Shown here: positions 44,810 to 54,067 of the stretch, in pieces
Position numbering within the stretch: position 1 is the stretch's first letter
Layout of the letters: each line of letters begins with the position of its first letter
NCBI GenBank assembly: GCA_027484125.1
Contig: JAIXUI010000015.1
Span: forward strand, 36,390-100,389
Origin: Bacteroidota bacterium
GTDB lineage: Bacteria; Bacteroidota; Bacteroidia; UBA7662; JAIXUI01
Length of the DNA stretch: 64,000 bases
Direction: 5' to 3'
Made by a program: the position numbers and the translations under genes
Notes under the pieces: model-generated
Databases searched by the model: none
What the model saw: only the letters and a program-made list of their open reading frames with translations
Told to the model about the DNA's origin: nothing

Positions 44810-44817
44810 CAAAAATA
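44810..44817 (-). promoter_or_regulatory. -7 promoter box TATTTTTG for the glycosyltransferase
   Basis: Full match to TAnnTTTG on the minus strand, 48 nt before the ATG at 44761. Confidence 0.4.
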
Positions 44818-44828
44818 GCCAATTCAAC

Positions 44829-45959
44829 ATGCATTTCTCACTTACCGCCTCTGATTCTCTATCGAACGCCCGTGCCGGAGCATTTACCACGGACCATGGC
44901 ACCATTCAAACGCCTATTTTTATGCCTGTAGGCACTGCTGGGACAGTAAAAGCGGTTAGTCAACAGCAACTTAAGGATAAAATCAAGGCACAAATTATCC
45001 TGGGCAATACTTACCATTTGTACCTCCGTCCAGGTCTTGAAATTCTTCACCAAGCGGGTGGTTTACACCGATTTAACGGGTGGGACAAGCCTATTTTAAC
45101 CGATAGCGGTGGCTACCAAGTATTCTCATTGGCCGACAGAAGAAAGATAACGGAAGAAGGCGCTACTTTTTCTTCTCATATCGATGGTTCTCGCCATTTG
45201 TTCTCTCCTGAAAGAGTTATGGATATCGAACGGATGATTGGTGCTGACATCATCATGGCTTTTGATGAATGTACACCTTATCCATGCGATAAATCCTATG
45301 CCATGCAATCAATGGCACTCACCCATCGCTGGCTAGATCGTTGCATCAAGCGCCTTGATGAAACTGAGCCTCATTATGGCTACCGTCAGTTTTTATTTCC
45401 TATTGTTCAAGGTTCTGTTTACAGCGATTTAAGAAAACAATCAGCTGAGTACATAGCCTCCAAAGGCTGCGTAGGCAATGCCATTGGTGGTCTTTCTGTG
45501 GGAGAGCCTGCAGAGATGATGTATGAAATGACAGAGTTGGTATGCGGCATTCTACCCAAAGACAGACCACGATACCTAATGGGAGTGGGTACACCTGTTA
45601 ACATATTGGAAAACATTGCATTAGGAGTTGATATGTTTGATTGTGTAATGCCAACCAGAAACGCACGTAATGGAATGTTGTTTACTTCTGAAGGAATTAT
45701 CAACCTCAGAAACGAGAAATGGCGTAAGGATTTTAGCGCGCTCGACCCCAACTCAGATTTGGAAGAAGATCAGTTTTATACCAAAGCATATCTCAGTCAT
45801 TTGTTTAGAGCAGGGGAGATGCTAGGGCCTATATTGGCCAGCCTTCATAACCTTCGCTTTTATCTATGGTTGGTTGAGGAAGCGCGCAAACACATCATCG
45901 CGGGAGATTTCTCCAGTTGGAAAGCCATGATGGTGCCTAAACTCGGTAACCGCTTATAA
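44829..45959 (+). CDS. tgt: Queuine/preQ1 tRNA-ribosyltransferase
   Basis: A 376-residue TIM-barrel enzyme that exchanges guanine-34 for preQ1 in tRNAs with GUN anticodons. Substrate-binding Asp is in DSGGYQVFSL. GADIIMAFDECTPYP and the nucleophile Asp in GVDMFDCVMPTRNARNG follow the family. The usual C-x-C-x2-C zinc cysteines near LDP are absent: the segment reads LDPNSDLEEDQFYTKAYL, though SLHNLRFYL keeps the His. The rest is intact. It has its own promoter divergent from the glycosyltransferase. Confidence 0.94.
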   Translation: MHFSLTASDSLSNARAGAFTTDHGTIQTPIFMPVGTAGTVKAVSQQQLKDKIKAQIILGNTYHLYLRPGLEILHQAGGLHRFNGWDKPILTDSGGYQVFSLADRRKITEEGATFSSHIDGSRHLFSPERVMDIERMIGADIIMAFDECTPYPCDKSYAMQSMALTHRWLDRCIKRLDETEPHYGYRQFLFPIVQGSVYSDLRKQSAEYIASKGCVGNAIGGLSVGEPAEMMYEMTELVCGILPKDRPRYLMGVGTPVNILENIALGVDMFDCVMPTRNARNGMLFTSEGIINLRNEKWRKDFSALDPNSDLEEDQFYTKAYLSHLFRAGEMLGPILASLHNLRFYLWLVEEARKHIIAGDFSSWKAMMVPKLGNRL

Positions 45960-45988
45960 ATCGGTTTTCGAGGAGAGCAAACGGATAT

Positions 45989-45996
45989 TAACTTCG
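45989..45996 (+). promoter_or_regulatory. -7-like box TAACTTCG for the FAH gene
   Basis: TAnnTTCG variant ending exactly 4 nt before the ATG at 46001. The octamer is identical to that before the RDD gene, with the same spacing. Confidence 0.35.
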
Positions 45997-46000
45997 CACT

Positions 46001-47008
46001 ATGAAGTTGGTTTCTTTTTGGGCGGATGAATTGCCCCGCCTCGGCCTTTGGCTCAATGGCAAAATCTACGACCTCAACCAATGCAATCCGGATATTCCGG
46101 ACAATATGTCGGAGTTTCTGTTTGATGGCGAACCTGCGATGGCCCTGGCAAAAGCAGTGGAAGCGGCCATCCTTGCAGGCAAACTAGAGGTACAGCCAGC
46201 AGCCGAAGGAGCAGATTTGCTTGCTGCTCCCGTACCGCATCCTACCTCATGCCGCGATGGTTATGCTTTTCGCCAACATGTAGAAGCAGCTCGTCGTAAT
46301 CGTGGGGTGCCTATGATTCCGGAATTCGACCAGTATCCTATCTTTTACTTCACCAATCATAACGCCATTCAAGGGCCTGGCCCCATAAGTTGTATGCCAG
46401 ACCATTTTGAAAAACTCGATTTTGAGCTTGAAATAGCGGTAGTCATCGGTAAGCATGGTAGAAATATCCGTGCTGCTGAAGCTGATGATTACATCGCCGG
46501 CTTTATGATTATGAATGATATGAGTGCCAGAACGCTCCAAATGGAAGAAATGCTCCTCAACCTTGGCCCTGCAAAAGGTAAAGACTTCTCTACCGTGATT
46601 GGACCTTGGTTGGTTACACCAGATGAATTAGAACAGTTTGTGGTAGCCCCTAAAGAGGGTCATGTGGGTAAAAACTACAACTTGAAAATGGTTTGTAAGG
46701 TCAATAACAAGGTTGTATCGGAAGGTAATGTGGCAGATATGGACTGGACCTTTGCGGAAATCATTGAACGTTGTGCCTATGGGGTTGATATTCTACCTGG
46801 TGATGTTATTGGTAGCGGAACAGTAGGCACCGGTTGCTTCCTGGAATTGAACGGTACCGGCCTTCGCCTTGATCCGGAAAACTTTAAACCTCAATGGTTA
46901 CAAGCTGGTGATACGGTTGAAATGGAGATTACCGGATTAGGAACTTTGGTTAATACCATTGAAAAAGAAGAGGATGACTTCTCTATCCTAAAGTTAAAAA
47001 AGAAGTAA
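46001..47008 (+). CDS. Fumarylacetoacetate hydrolase family protein
   Basis: A 335-residue FAH-fold enzyme with an N-terminal extension (about 1-75) and the catalytic fold from about 80. Metal ligands are visible in FELEIAVVIGKHGRN and in IMNDMSARTLQ. The C-terminal DVIGSGTVGTGCFLELN is typical. It is closer to the longer FAH proteins of aromatic breakdown than to the short one at 13514-14125. Substrate unknown, and no hmgA, maiA or phenylalanine genes are near. Confidence 0.88.
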   Translation: MKLVSFWADELPRLGLWLNGKIYDLNQCNPDIPDNMSEFLFDGEPAMALAKAVEAAILAGKLEVQPAAEGADLLAAPVPHPTSCRDGYAFRQHVEAARRNRGVPMIPEFDQYPIFYFTNHNAIQGPGPISCMPDHFEKLDFELEIAVVIGKHGRNIRAAEADDYIAGFMIMNDMSARTLQMEEMLLNLGPAKGKDFSTVIGPWLVTPDELEQFVVAPKEGHVGKNYNLKMVCKVNNKVVSEGNVADMDWTFAEIIERCAYGVDILPGDVIGSGTVGTGCFLELNGTGLRLDPENFKPQWLQAGDTVEMEITGLGTLVNTIEKEEDDFSILKLKKK

Positions 47009-47032
47009 TTATCCGCTAAATAATACAGCAGG

Positions 47033-47060
47033 GGCTCACTACGGTGAGCCTTTATTGTTT
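47033..47060 (+). terminator. Terminator after the FAH gene
   Basis: 7-bp stem GGCTCAC/GTGAGCC (47033-47039, 47044-47050) with loop TACG, followed by TTTATTGTTT. It touches the 3' end of the convergent T9SS gene. Confidence 0.7.
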
Positions 47061-48257
47061 AATCCAAATCGATCGAAATTCTTGATAGCGGCCTGAATAC
47101 TTAAGCAAATAACTGCCGGCAGCTAAGTCAGAAACCACCCAAACTCGGCTGGTTTGAGATGGATACTGTTTCACCAATTGACCCTGTAGGTTATAAACTG
47201 ATAGTACCAAGGGTGTTTCTTCCGGAAGTCCGGAAGTCTGTATAATGGTGGTGCCAGGGTTGGGGAAAACCTGAATATGGAGAGGTTTCAATAAAGAACT
47301 AGCAACAAGGCTTCCATTCATCCAATAAGTGCCACTATCGCCCAAAATCATCACCCTCCCATCTTGAAGCAGATGAATTCGATTACAATTGACGGTGGGG
47401 TTGAAAGTGCTATCAACCTGAAACGTTAAGCCTCGGTCGTAGCTTATACTCAGGGGAAACTGCCCCTGGCTTGCAAGTGCGAGCACCACACTGTCATTGA
47501 TTATTTCTACCTCATCAATGGGATAGTCCAATCGGGTATTGCCCATCGTCCAGGTATTTCCCCGGTTGGTAGTATGAAAATTGACCCCACTTCGATATAC
47601 AAGAATTCCCAAACTGTCATTAAAAAATTGAATGGCAGTGGTTTCCTGAATCATTCCGGTGGCAAGCATATTCACCATTTGCCAACTTTGGCCTTGGTCA
47701 GTGGTTTTGAACAAAGCACCATCATGATCGCCCACAAACCCAGTTAAGGTGTCCAGAAAGCAAGTTCGCCTCATAACACCTTGCCAAGAGGGAAGTCCAA
47801 GTGGGGCAAAAGAAAGGCCTCTATCACGACTCAACCATAATTGACTTAAAGTTGTATTTGAACCAACGGCGAAAAGATAGGGCGTACCCGAGACTGCTGA
47901 AATATCCTTGATACCAGGTGAACCAGGCCCGTTAACAGCAGTTACCCAAGTACGACCACTATCTATGCTTTTATACCAAAATTGTGGGCCTGTTTGGTTA
48001 CCTGCCCAAATGGTAGTTCCCTGTCCTTGCACTAGCGCGGTTGTTTTTGCGGGAGCATTCGAGAAACCAGTCCAATTCAAGGTTGCATCTAAACTCAGCC
48101 AGGAATGGATAGAATCACTCAAAAGAATAGTTCCATTTCCAACCGCCAGTGCTTGGGTGAGTGAGGCTTGAACACCCAAGCGGTGTACCGTCCACTGCCC
48201 CCATACTGAAGTTGAGGATAGAAGAATAATCCAACATATAACAAGGCGAAATTTCAT
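47052..48257 (-). CDS. Secreted protein with BNR/sialidase-like repeats and T9SS sorting domain
   Basis: A 401-residue protein with a signal peptide (FRLVICWIILLSSTSVWGQ). Five Asp-box-like motifs (KSIDSGRTWV, SRDRGLSF, KTTDQGQSWQ, HTTNRGNTWT, SYDRGLTF) recur about every 50 residues and imply a beta-propeller of the YCF48 type. The C-terminal ~70 residues (VFPNPGTTIIQTS to LAAGSYLLKYSG) form a type A sorting domain. No enzymatic residues were recognised, so a binding or adhesive role is possible. Confidence 0.88.
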   Translation of the reverse strand: MKFRLVICWIILLSSTSVWGQWTVHRLGVQASLTQALAVGNGTILLSDSIHSWLSLDATLNWTGFSNAPAKTTALVQGQGTTIWAGNQTGPQFWYKSIDSGRTWVTAVNGPGSPGIKDISAVSGTPYLFAVGSNTTLSQLWLSRDRGLSFAPLGLPSWQGVMRRTCFLDTLTGFVGDHDGALFKTTDQGQSWQMVNMLATGMIQETTAIQFFNDSLGILVYRSGVNFHTTNRGNTWTMGNTRLDYPIDEVEIINDSVVLALASQGQFPLSISYDRGLTFQVDSTFNPTVNCNRIHLLQDGRVMILGDSGTYWMNGSLVASSLLKPLHIQVFPNPGTTIIQTSGLPEETPLVLSVYNLQGQLVKQYPSQTSRVWVVSDLAAGSYLLKYSGRYQEFRSIWIKQ

Positions 48258-48326
48258 CCCTCAATTTAATGGCACCTCAACGAAGTAACCTAGTAGTTTG
48301 AAATTTAGCCTTAACGCATCAACGCA

Positions 48327-51300
48327 TCACTTCCAGCCTCCACCAAGTGCTCTGTAAAGATTTACCCTGTTTTGCATCAACCGATTATGGAGATTTACCC
48401 ATTGAAGTTCAGCTTCCAAAACACTTTTTTGTGCAGTGATAATTTCCAAGTAGTTGGCGTATCCGGCCATATAAAGTTCTCTGCTGGTGCTAACGGCTTT
48501 AATCAATTCGTTGGTTTCCTTGAGTTTGAATTGTCTTGCTTCAAGAAGATTCAACTCATTTTTTAATCCTGCATTCACCTCACCAACCGCCACAAAAAGC
48601 GATTGTTGATAGTCAAGTAAGCTTTCCTGCGCCCGAACTATGGCCATACGCTTTTGGGCTTTTAACCTACCTTGTTGAAAGATGGGTGCCATAAAACCAC
48701 CCAAAGTTCCGGCAGCTAGAGAAGCAGGATTCCACAATAAGGCAGGGTTGAAAGCATTAAAAGCCAGGTTTCCGTTTAAAGTTAAAGAAGGGTAAAAAAA
48801 TCTTCTGGCTGCTTCAACATCAGCATTCGCTGCTGCTAATTGTGCTTCTGCTTGACGCAAATCTGGTCTTCTGCTTAGCAATTGTAATGGAATTCCAGCA
48901 CGAATGTCGATAGCTGGGACTTCTAAAGGTTTTTGAGTCGGAATGTTGATGGTACCAGGAAACTGTCCGGTAATTTGGTAAAAAACTCTCTCAGCTTCTG
49001 CAATTTCAGTTTTTACCTGATAAAAGAGTGACTGGGTATTTAGCAATTGAGCTTTAAACTGCTGTACCGCGAGTTCAGTTGCTTTTCCGGATTCTTTCAT
49101 AGAAACCACCACTTCGAGCTCTTGTTCCTGAAGTTCGCGGTTTTTATTCACTACTTCGAGTTCATAATACAGAGCCTGAAGTCCGTAATAGCGTTGAGCA
49201 ACCTCTGCTACTAATCGCGTTTTCAACGCTTTAAGACCTTCTTCAGAAGCTAGCAAGCGAGCTTGTGAAGCTTTTTTAAGCTTCTTAAACTTCCCCCAAA
49301 GATCTGCTTCCCATTGGGTTCTAATTCCTAAAAACAGCTCCGTGTAAGGATCTGGAATACGTTGATTCGGAGTGATATCAGGTGATAAATTGGTATCAAA
49401 GTTTCCAACGCCATTCATGGTATATCTTCCGAATCGGTCTATGCTTCCGGTGGCATATCCTTGAAGAGCAGGAAGACGAGCATTTCTTGCAAGTAGCAAC
49501 TCAGCCTGTGCCAGTAAAACCCGCTGGTTGGCTTTTTTATAGTCAATGTTTCGGGTTAATGCTGAATCAATGAGGCTAATCAGGATGGAATCTTTGAAAA
49601 ATACCTTCCAAGAAAGATCTCCCATCAATTGAGTAGTGTCAACAGAAGCCTTCGCCTGATATTGAGATGGAAGTGGAATGGTGTTTTTTAAATCTACATT
49701 ATTGCCTGATTTACAGGCGCTAAGGCCAGATAAAACAACAAGAATAACTAAACCCTTAACCGCATGTTGAATATCTGAATGCTTAGTTTTCTTTTTCCCT
49801 AAACCGGAAAAAATCACGTACAGTCCTGGAACCAGCAACAATCCGATGATCGTCCCCATTAACATTCCCCCAGCTGCCGCTGTACCAATTGATCGATTTC
49901 CCATAGCACCGGCACCATCGGCAACAACCAATGGAATAAGTCCGGCAATGAAGGCAAAGGAAGTCATGAGGATAGGCCGTAAACGACTGGTAGCACCTTC
50001 TTTCGCAGCTTCCAAAGCCGACAAGCCTTCTTTCTCTCGCTGAATAGCGAACTCTACAATCAGAATCGCATTCTTCGCCAAGAGTCCAATCAGCATGACG
50101 AAGGAAACCTGTGCAAAAATGTTGTTATCAAGTCCTGTTACTTTCAACAAGAAGAATGCTCCGAATAATCCTGCCGGCATGGCCAGAAGAACGGGGAAGG
50201 GGAGCAAGAAACTCTCATATTGAGCCGACAGTAAAAGGTAAACAAAGAGCAGACATAGCAAGAAGATGCCGATGGCTTGGTTGCCGTTTAAAACCTGTTC
50301 GCGGGTCATGCCACTCCATTCATAATCAAAACCTTTTCCTAAAGTTTCATCTGCTACCTCCCGGATTGCATCCAGCGCTTCGCCACTGCTATAGCCAGGA
50401 TTAACGTCGCCTGTCACAAATGCCGAAGTGTACATGTTGTAACGGGTAAGCTGCTCAGGGCCATAAACTCTTTCTAGCCTCAAAAAGGTTGAAAAGGGCA
50501 CCATTTCTCCCACATTATTTCTAACATACAGGGATAAGATGTCTTCCGGTTTGGTGCGATACTGTGGTGCTGCCTGTACCATCACTTTGTACATCTGGCC
50601 AAAGCGGATGAAGTTGGTGGCGTAATAGCTTCCGAGTAGGGTTTGCAGGGTTTCCATGGCCTGATCTACTGTGACGCCTTTTTTCATGGCCATATCCTGA
50701 TCTACATGAAGCAGATACTGAGGAAAAGTAGGGTCGAAGCTGGTAAATGCCTCCCTGATTTCAGGTCTTTTTTTAAGCTTTTCAAGAAATTGTTGGGTGG
50801 TTTGCGCCATTTGATCCAGTTGGCCATTTCTGTTTTTATCCAGCAACCTGAGCTCGAATCCTGAAGCATTACCAAAACCGGGAACGGTTGGTGGTGGAAA
50901 GTACTCTATATCAGCATCCTGAATGACTTCGCTTAAGCTATCTAACCGAAGAATTAACGCCTGTACGTTGTGTTCCCGTTCCTCCCAGCGCTTGAGGTTA
51001 ATCATTCCCATGCCATAGGAAGCACCGGCAACCTCATTCACCAAGCTGTAACCAGCCAGAGAGGTGTAATTGTCTGCTTCAGGCAATTGCTTTACTACTG
51101 ACCCAATCGCTTCCATCACTTGCTGGGTTCGCTCAACGGTTGCACCAGGAGGGGTAGTGACGTTGACATAAATCATACTTTGGTCTTCAGTCGGAATAAA
51201 TCCTGCCGGCAACCAAGATCCCATCAAGCCGGCAGCAGCTGAGAATACCACAAGCATGCCTACAATCAGCATCCTTCTTCCCGCAGTTCGTGCTACCAAA

Positions 51301-52895
51301 CCACCATAACGCTGTTCGGTTTGGTCGTATCGCTTATTGAAACCACGGAAAAATCGTGTAAGCAATCCGGGCTTTTGTGAAGGAACTGCATGGTGCGATT
51401 TCATGATCAAGGCACATAGTGCAGGAGTAAGGGTCAGCGCGTTGATACCTGAAATTCCGATAGAAACAGCAAGCGTAAGGGAGAACTGTCGATAAAATAC
51501 CCCTACTGGGCCATCAAGAAAAGCAACTGGAATAAACACCGCCGACATAACCAAAGTGATGGCCACAATAGCTGCTGAAATTTCTTTCATGGCCGCGACG
51601 GTAGCTTCCAATGGCTTCATGTGCTGTTCCGTCATTTTCACGTGAACCGCCTCTACTACTACAATGGCGTCATCCACTACAATACCAATAGCTAATACTA
51701 AAGCGAATAGCGTCAATAAGTTGATAGAGAAGCCCATAGCCAACATAAAGGCTAAAGTTCCAATCAATGCAACCGGAACTGCTAATGCAGGAATCAGGGT
51801 AGAGCGCCAGTCTTGTAGGAAAAGGAAAATAACAATGAATACGAGGATAAAAGCTTCTATCAAGGTTGCGATAACCTTGCTGATGGAAGCATCAAGAAAG
51901 CGGCTCACATCATAAGCGTAGTTGTAAGTCATGCCAGGAGGGAACTGCTCTTTTTTCAGTTCTTCCATCTTGGCTTTGATATTCTTGATCACGTCACGTG
52001 CGTTAGAACCCGGACGTTGTTTAATCATGATAGAGGCTGAAGGCTTGCCGTCGGTTTGCGATACCATGCCATAGCTCATGGTTCCAAACTCGATATCAGC
52101 CACGTCTTTCAGTTTGAGCAAAGACCCATCCGGTTGAGCACGAAGTACGACTTCCTGATATTGGCCGGGAAGGTTCATCTTACCGGTGTAGCGCAAAACA
52201 TATTGCAAATCTTGGCTCATTCGGCCACTGCTTTCGCCGGTTTTTCCTGGAGCTGCTTCTACGTTTTGTTTTCTTAAAGCCTCCAGAATTTCATCGGTAC
52301 CTATTTTGTACGCGAGCATTCGGTCAGGCTTCAGCCAAACTCGCATGCTGTACTCTCGCTGGCCCATGATTTCCGCGAAGCCTACACCTTCAATACGCTT
52401 GAGTTCCTGAAGTACGTTGATGTCGGCAAAGTTGTAGATAAACTCTTCGTCCGCCTGGTCATCTTCACTGAACAGATTGAGGAACAACAGCATACTGTTT
52501 ACCTCTTTTTCTGTTGTTACCCCTGCCTTGATTACCTCCTGCGGAAGTTCGTCAATCACCGTCATAACCCGGTTTTGAACGTTTACCGCCGCCACATCTG
52601 GGTCGGTACCAACTTTGAAATAAACTTGTATGAGGGTAATTCCATTGTTGGATGAAACACTGCTCATAGAAGTCATGCCAGGAACGCCATTGATGGCACG
52701 TTCTAAAGGTGTAGCAACCGCTTTGGTACAAACTTCAGCATTGGCACCATTGTACTTGGCAGTTACTACCACCGAAGGTGGGACAATGTCAGGAAACTGG
52801 GTGATTGGAAGTTGGAACAACGCCAATACTCCCAGTAAAAGGATGATTAAGGAGATTACCAGCGATAAAACCGGCCTTCTTACAAAAACTTCCAT
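48327..52895 (-). CDS. RND efflux permease fused to outer-membrane channel (HAE1-OMF fusion)
   Basis: A 1522-residue fusion. Residues 1 to about 1040 are a HAE1 (AcrB-type) drug efflux pump. The proton-relay aspartates are in GIVVDDAIVVVEAV and the lysine in LLAKNAILIVEFA. The last helix ends with GLYVIFSGLGKKK. Residues about 1041-1060 are a hydrophobic stretch with a lipobox, VILVVLSGLSAC, with Cys at 1061. Residues 1061-1522 are a complete OprM/NodT-type outer-membrane factor (two channel repeats; SRRPDLRQAEAQLAAANADV near the end). There is no stop, and the ATG in the junction is out of frame. It is 3 bp after the adaptor gene. Confidence 0.92.
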   Translation of the reverse strand: MEVFVRRPVLSLVISLIILLLGVLALFQLPITQFPDIVPPSVVVTAKYNGANAEVCTKAVATPLERAINGVPGMTSMSSVSSNNGITLIQVYFKVGTDPDVAAVNVQNRVMTVIDELPQEVIKAGVTTEKEVNSMLLFLNLFSEDDQADEEFIYNFADINVLQELKRIEGVGFAEIMGQREYSMRVWLKPDRMLAYKIGTDEILEALRKQNVEAAPGKTGESSGRMSQDLQYVLRYTGKMNLPGQYQEVVLRAQPDGSLLKLKDVADIEFGTMSYGMVSQTDGKPSASIMIKQRPGSNARDVIKNIKAKMEELKKEQFPPGMTYNYAYDVSRFLDASISKVIATLIEAFILVFIVIFLFLQDWRSTLIPALAVPVALIGTLAFMLAMGFSINLLTLFALVLAIGIVVDDAIVVVEAVHVKMTEQHMKPLEATVAAMKEISAAIVAITLVMSAVFIPVAFLDGPVGVFYRQFSLTLAVSIGISGINALTLTPALCALIMKSHHAVPSQKPGLLTRFFRGFNKRYDQTEQRYGGLVARTAGRRMLIVGMLVVFSAAAGLMGSWLPAGFIPTEDQSMIYVNVTTPPGATVERTQQVMEAIGSVVKQLPEADNYTSLAGYSLVNEVAGASYGMGMINLKRWEEREHNVQALILRLDSLSEVIQDADIEYFPPPTVPGFGNASGFELRLLDKNRNGQLDQMAQTTQQFLEKLKKRPEIREAFTSFDPTFPQYLLHVDQDMAMKKGVTVDQAMETLQTLLGSYYATNFIRFGQMYKVMVQAAPQYRTKPEDILSLYVRNNVGEMVPFSTFLRLERVYGPEQLTRYNMYTSAFVTGDVNPGYSSGEALDAIREVADETLGKGFDYEWSGMTREQVLNGNQAIGIFLLCLLFVYLLLSAQYESFLLPFPVLLAMPAGLFGAFFLLKVTGLDNNIFAQVSFVMLIGLLAKNAILIVEFAIQREKEGLSALEAAKEGATSRLRPILMTSFAFIAGLIPLVVADGAGAMGNRSIGTAAAGGMLMGTIIGLLLVPGLYVIFSGLGKKKTKHSDIQHAVKGLVILVVLSGLSACKSGNNVDLKNTIPLPSQYQAKASVDTTQLMGDLSWKVFFKDSILISLIDSALTRNIDYKKANQRVLLAQAELLLARNARLPALQGYATGSIDRFGRYTMNGVGNFDTNLSPDITPNQRIPDPYTELFLGIRTQWEADLWGKFKKLKKASQARLLASEEGLKALKTRLVAEVAQRYYGLQALYYELEVVNKNRELQEQELEVVVSMKESGKATELAVQQFKAQLLNTQSLFYQVKTEIAEAERVFYQITGQFPGTINIPTQKPLEVPAIDIRAGIPLQLLSRRPDLRQAEAQLAAANADVEAARRFFYPSLTLNGNLAFNAFNPALLWNPASLAAGTLGGFMAPIFQQGRLKAQKRMAIVRAQESLLDYQQSLFVAVGEVNAGLKNELNLLEARQFKLKETNELIKAVSTSRELYMAGYANYLEIITAQKSVLEAELQWVNLHNRLMQNRVNLYRALGGGWK

Positions 52896-52898
52896 GAA

Positions 52899-54035
52899 TT
52901 ATCGCTTGAAAGAGTTTGAAAAAGCTACAGCACGACTTTTTACAACTGGAGAAATGCGCTGGCCTTCTTTCAAATTTTGAGTTCCCTCAATTACGATGGT
53001 TTCACCGGTATTCAATCCACTTTCAACCACGTAAAGCCCACCGAGGCGCATCAGTGGGCTAAATGCGCGCAGTTGAAGGCTGCTATCCTTTTGAACTACG
53101 AACACAAAGTTCTTGTCCTGAACTTCGAATACTGCTTTTTGAGGAATCATGAGCGCTTTTTTCAACGTTCTACTGAGCCTGACTTTGCCACTGCTACCAT
53201 GTTTGAGGAGTTTTTCCGGATTCTTAAATCTGGCTCGGAAGGCTATCGAACCGGTATTTCGGTCGATTTCTCCCTCCATGGTTTCAATTCTACCATCGTA
53301 AGGATAGGTATGTCCATCAGCAGTGTTGAGCTTAACTTTGCTTTTACTTTCTGCAGGGTCTCCGCTATCGTTTCTACCCCAAGCCAAGTAGTCGTTTTCT
53401 GATACCGGAAAATAAGCAAACACCTCTTCAACATCTGATAAGGAGGTCAGTAGGGTTCCCGATTCAACTAAGCTGCCGAGTCGTAAGGGCAATCGGTCGA
53501 TGGTGCCGGAAAAAGGAGACGTAATTTTGCAAAACTTCAACATCAGTCGTGCTTCATCAAGCGAAGCCATAGCTTCCATAGACCGTGCCTGCTGAACTTG
53601 CACTTTCGCCTCTGCCAAATGCACTTCAGTAGGACTCACAATGTTCTTGGCTAAGAGGCTTTTTAATCGATCAACCTCCACTTGGGCAGCTTTTACTTCT
53701 GCTAGAGCTGAGCGATAGGATGCTTCGGCTTTCTCTAAGGCTAACCTAAAGGGTGCTTCGTTAAGCTGAAACAGGACTTGACCCTCTTTTACAAACTGGC
53801 CTTCGTCCACTAAAACACGCTCCAGATAACCAGATACTCTTGATCGTATCTCCACGTTTCTGCGTGCTTCTATGTGCGCTACGAAAGCACGCTCCACCAA
53901 CGTATCAATGCTGGTAATGGTGTAAACAGGATATTGATCCGGATTCTCACCGGTATTTTCTGCAGAATTGTTGCAGGATGTTAAAAAAAGAAATGAAAGG
54001 GCAAAAACCCAAAGAGAAATTTGCTGTAAAAACAT
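52899..54035 (-). CDS. Periplasmic adaptor (membrane fusion) lipoprotein of the RND efflux operon
   Basis: A 378-residue MFP subunit. The ATG at 54035 gives signal peptide and lipobox FLFLTSC. A biotinyl-lipoyl-like half domain (IRSRVSGYLERVLVDEGQFVKEGQ) surrounds a coiled-coil hairpin (about residues 90-160), and the second half has FCKITSPFSGTIDRLPLRLGSLV. A beta-barrel and membrane-proximal part follow. A longer reading from 54122 would precede the signal peptide and overlap the upstream small gene. It precedes the RND-OMF fusion by 3 bp, giving a two-gene tripartite pump. Confidence 0.92.
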   Translation of the reverse strand: MFLQQISLWVFALSFLFLTSCNNSAENTGENPDQYPVYTITSIDTLVERAFVAHIEARRNVEIRSRVSGYLERVLVDEGQFVKEGQVLFQLNEAPFRLALEKAEASYRSALAEVKAAQVEVDRLKSLLAKNIVSPTEVHLAEAKVQVQQARSMEAMASLDEARLMLKFCKITSPFSGTIDRLPLRLGSLVESGTLLTSLSDVEEVFAYFPVSENDYLAWGRNDSGDPAESKSKVKLNTADGHTYPYDGRIETMEGEIDRNTGSIAFRARFKNPEKLLKHGSSGKVRLSRTLKKALMIPQKAVFEVQDKNFVFVVQKDSSLQLRAFSPLMRLGGLYVVESGLNTGETIVIEGTQNLKEGQRISPVVKSRAVAFSNSFKR

Positions 54036-54067
54036 GAAGAATTTTGAGGTTAAAGGACAACAACGAA

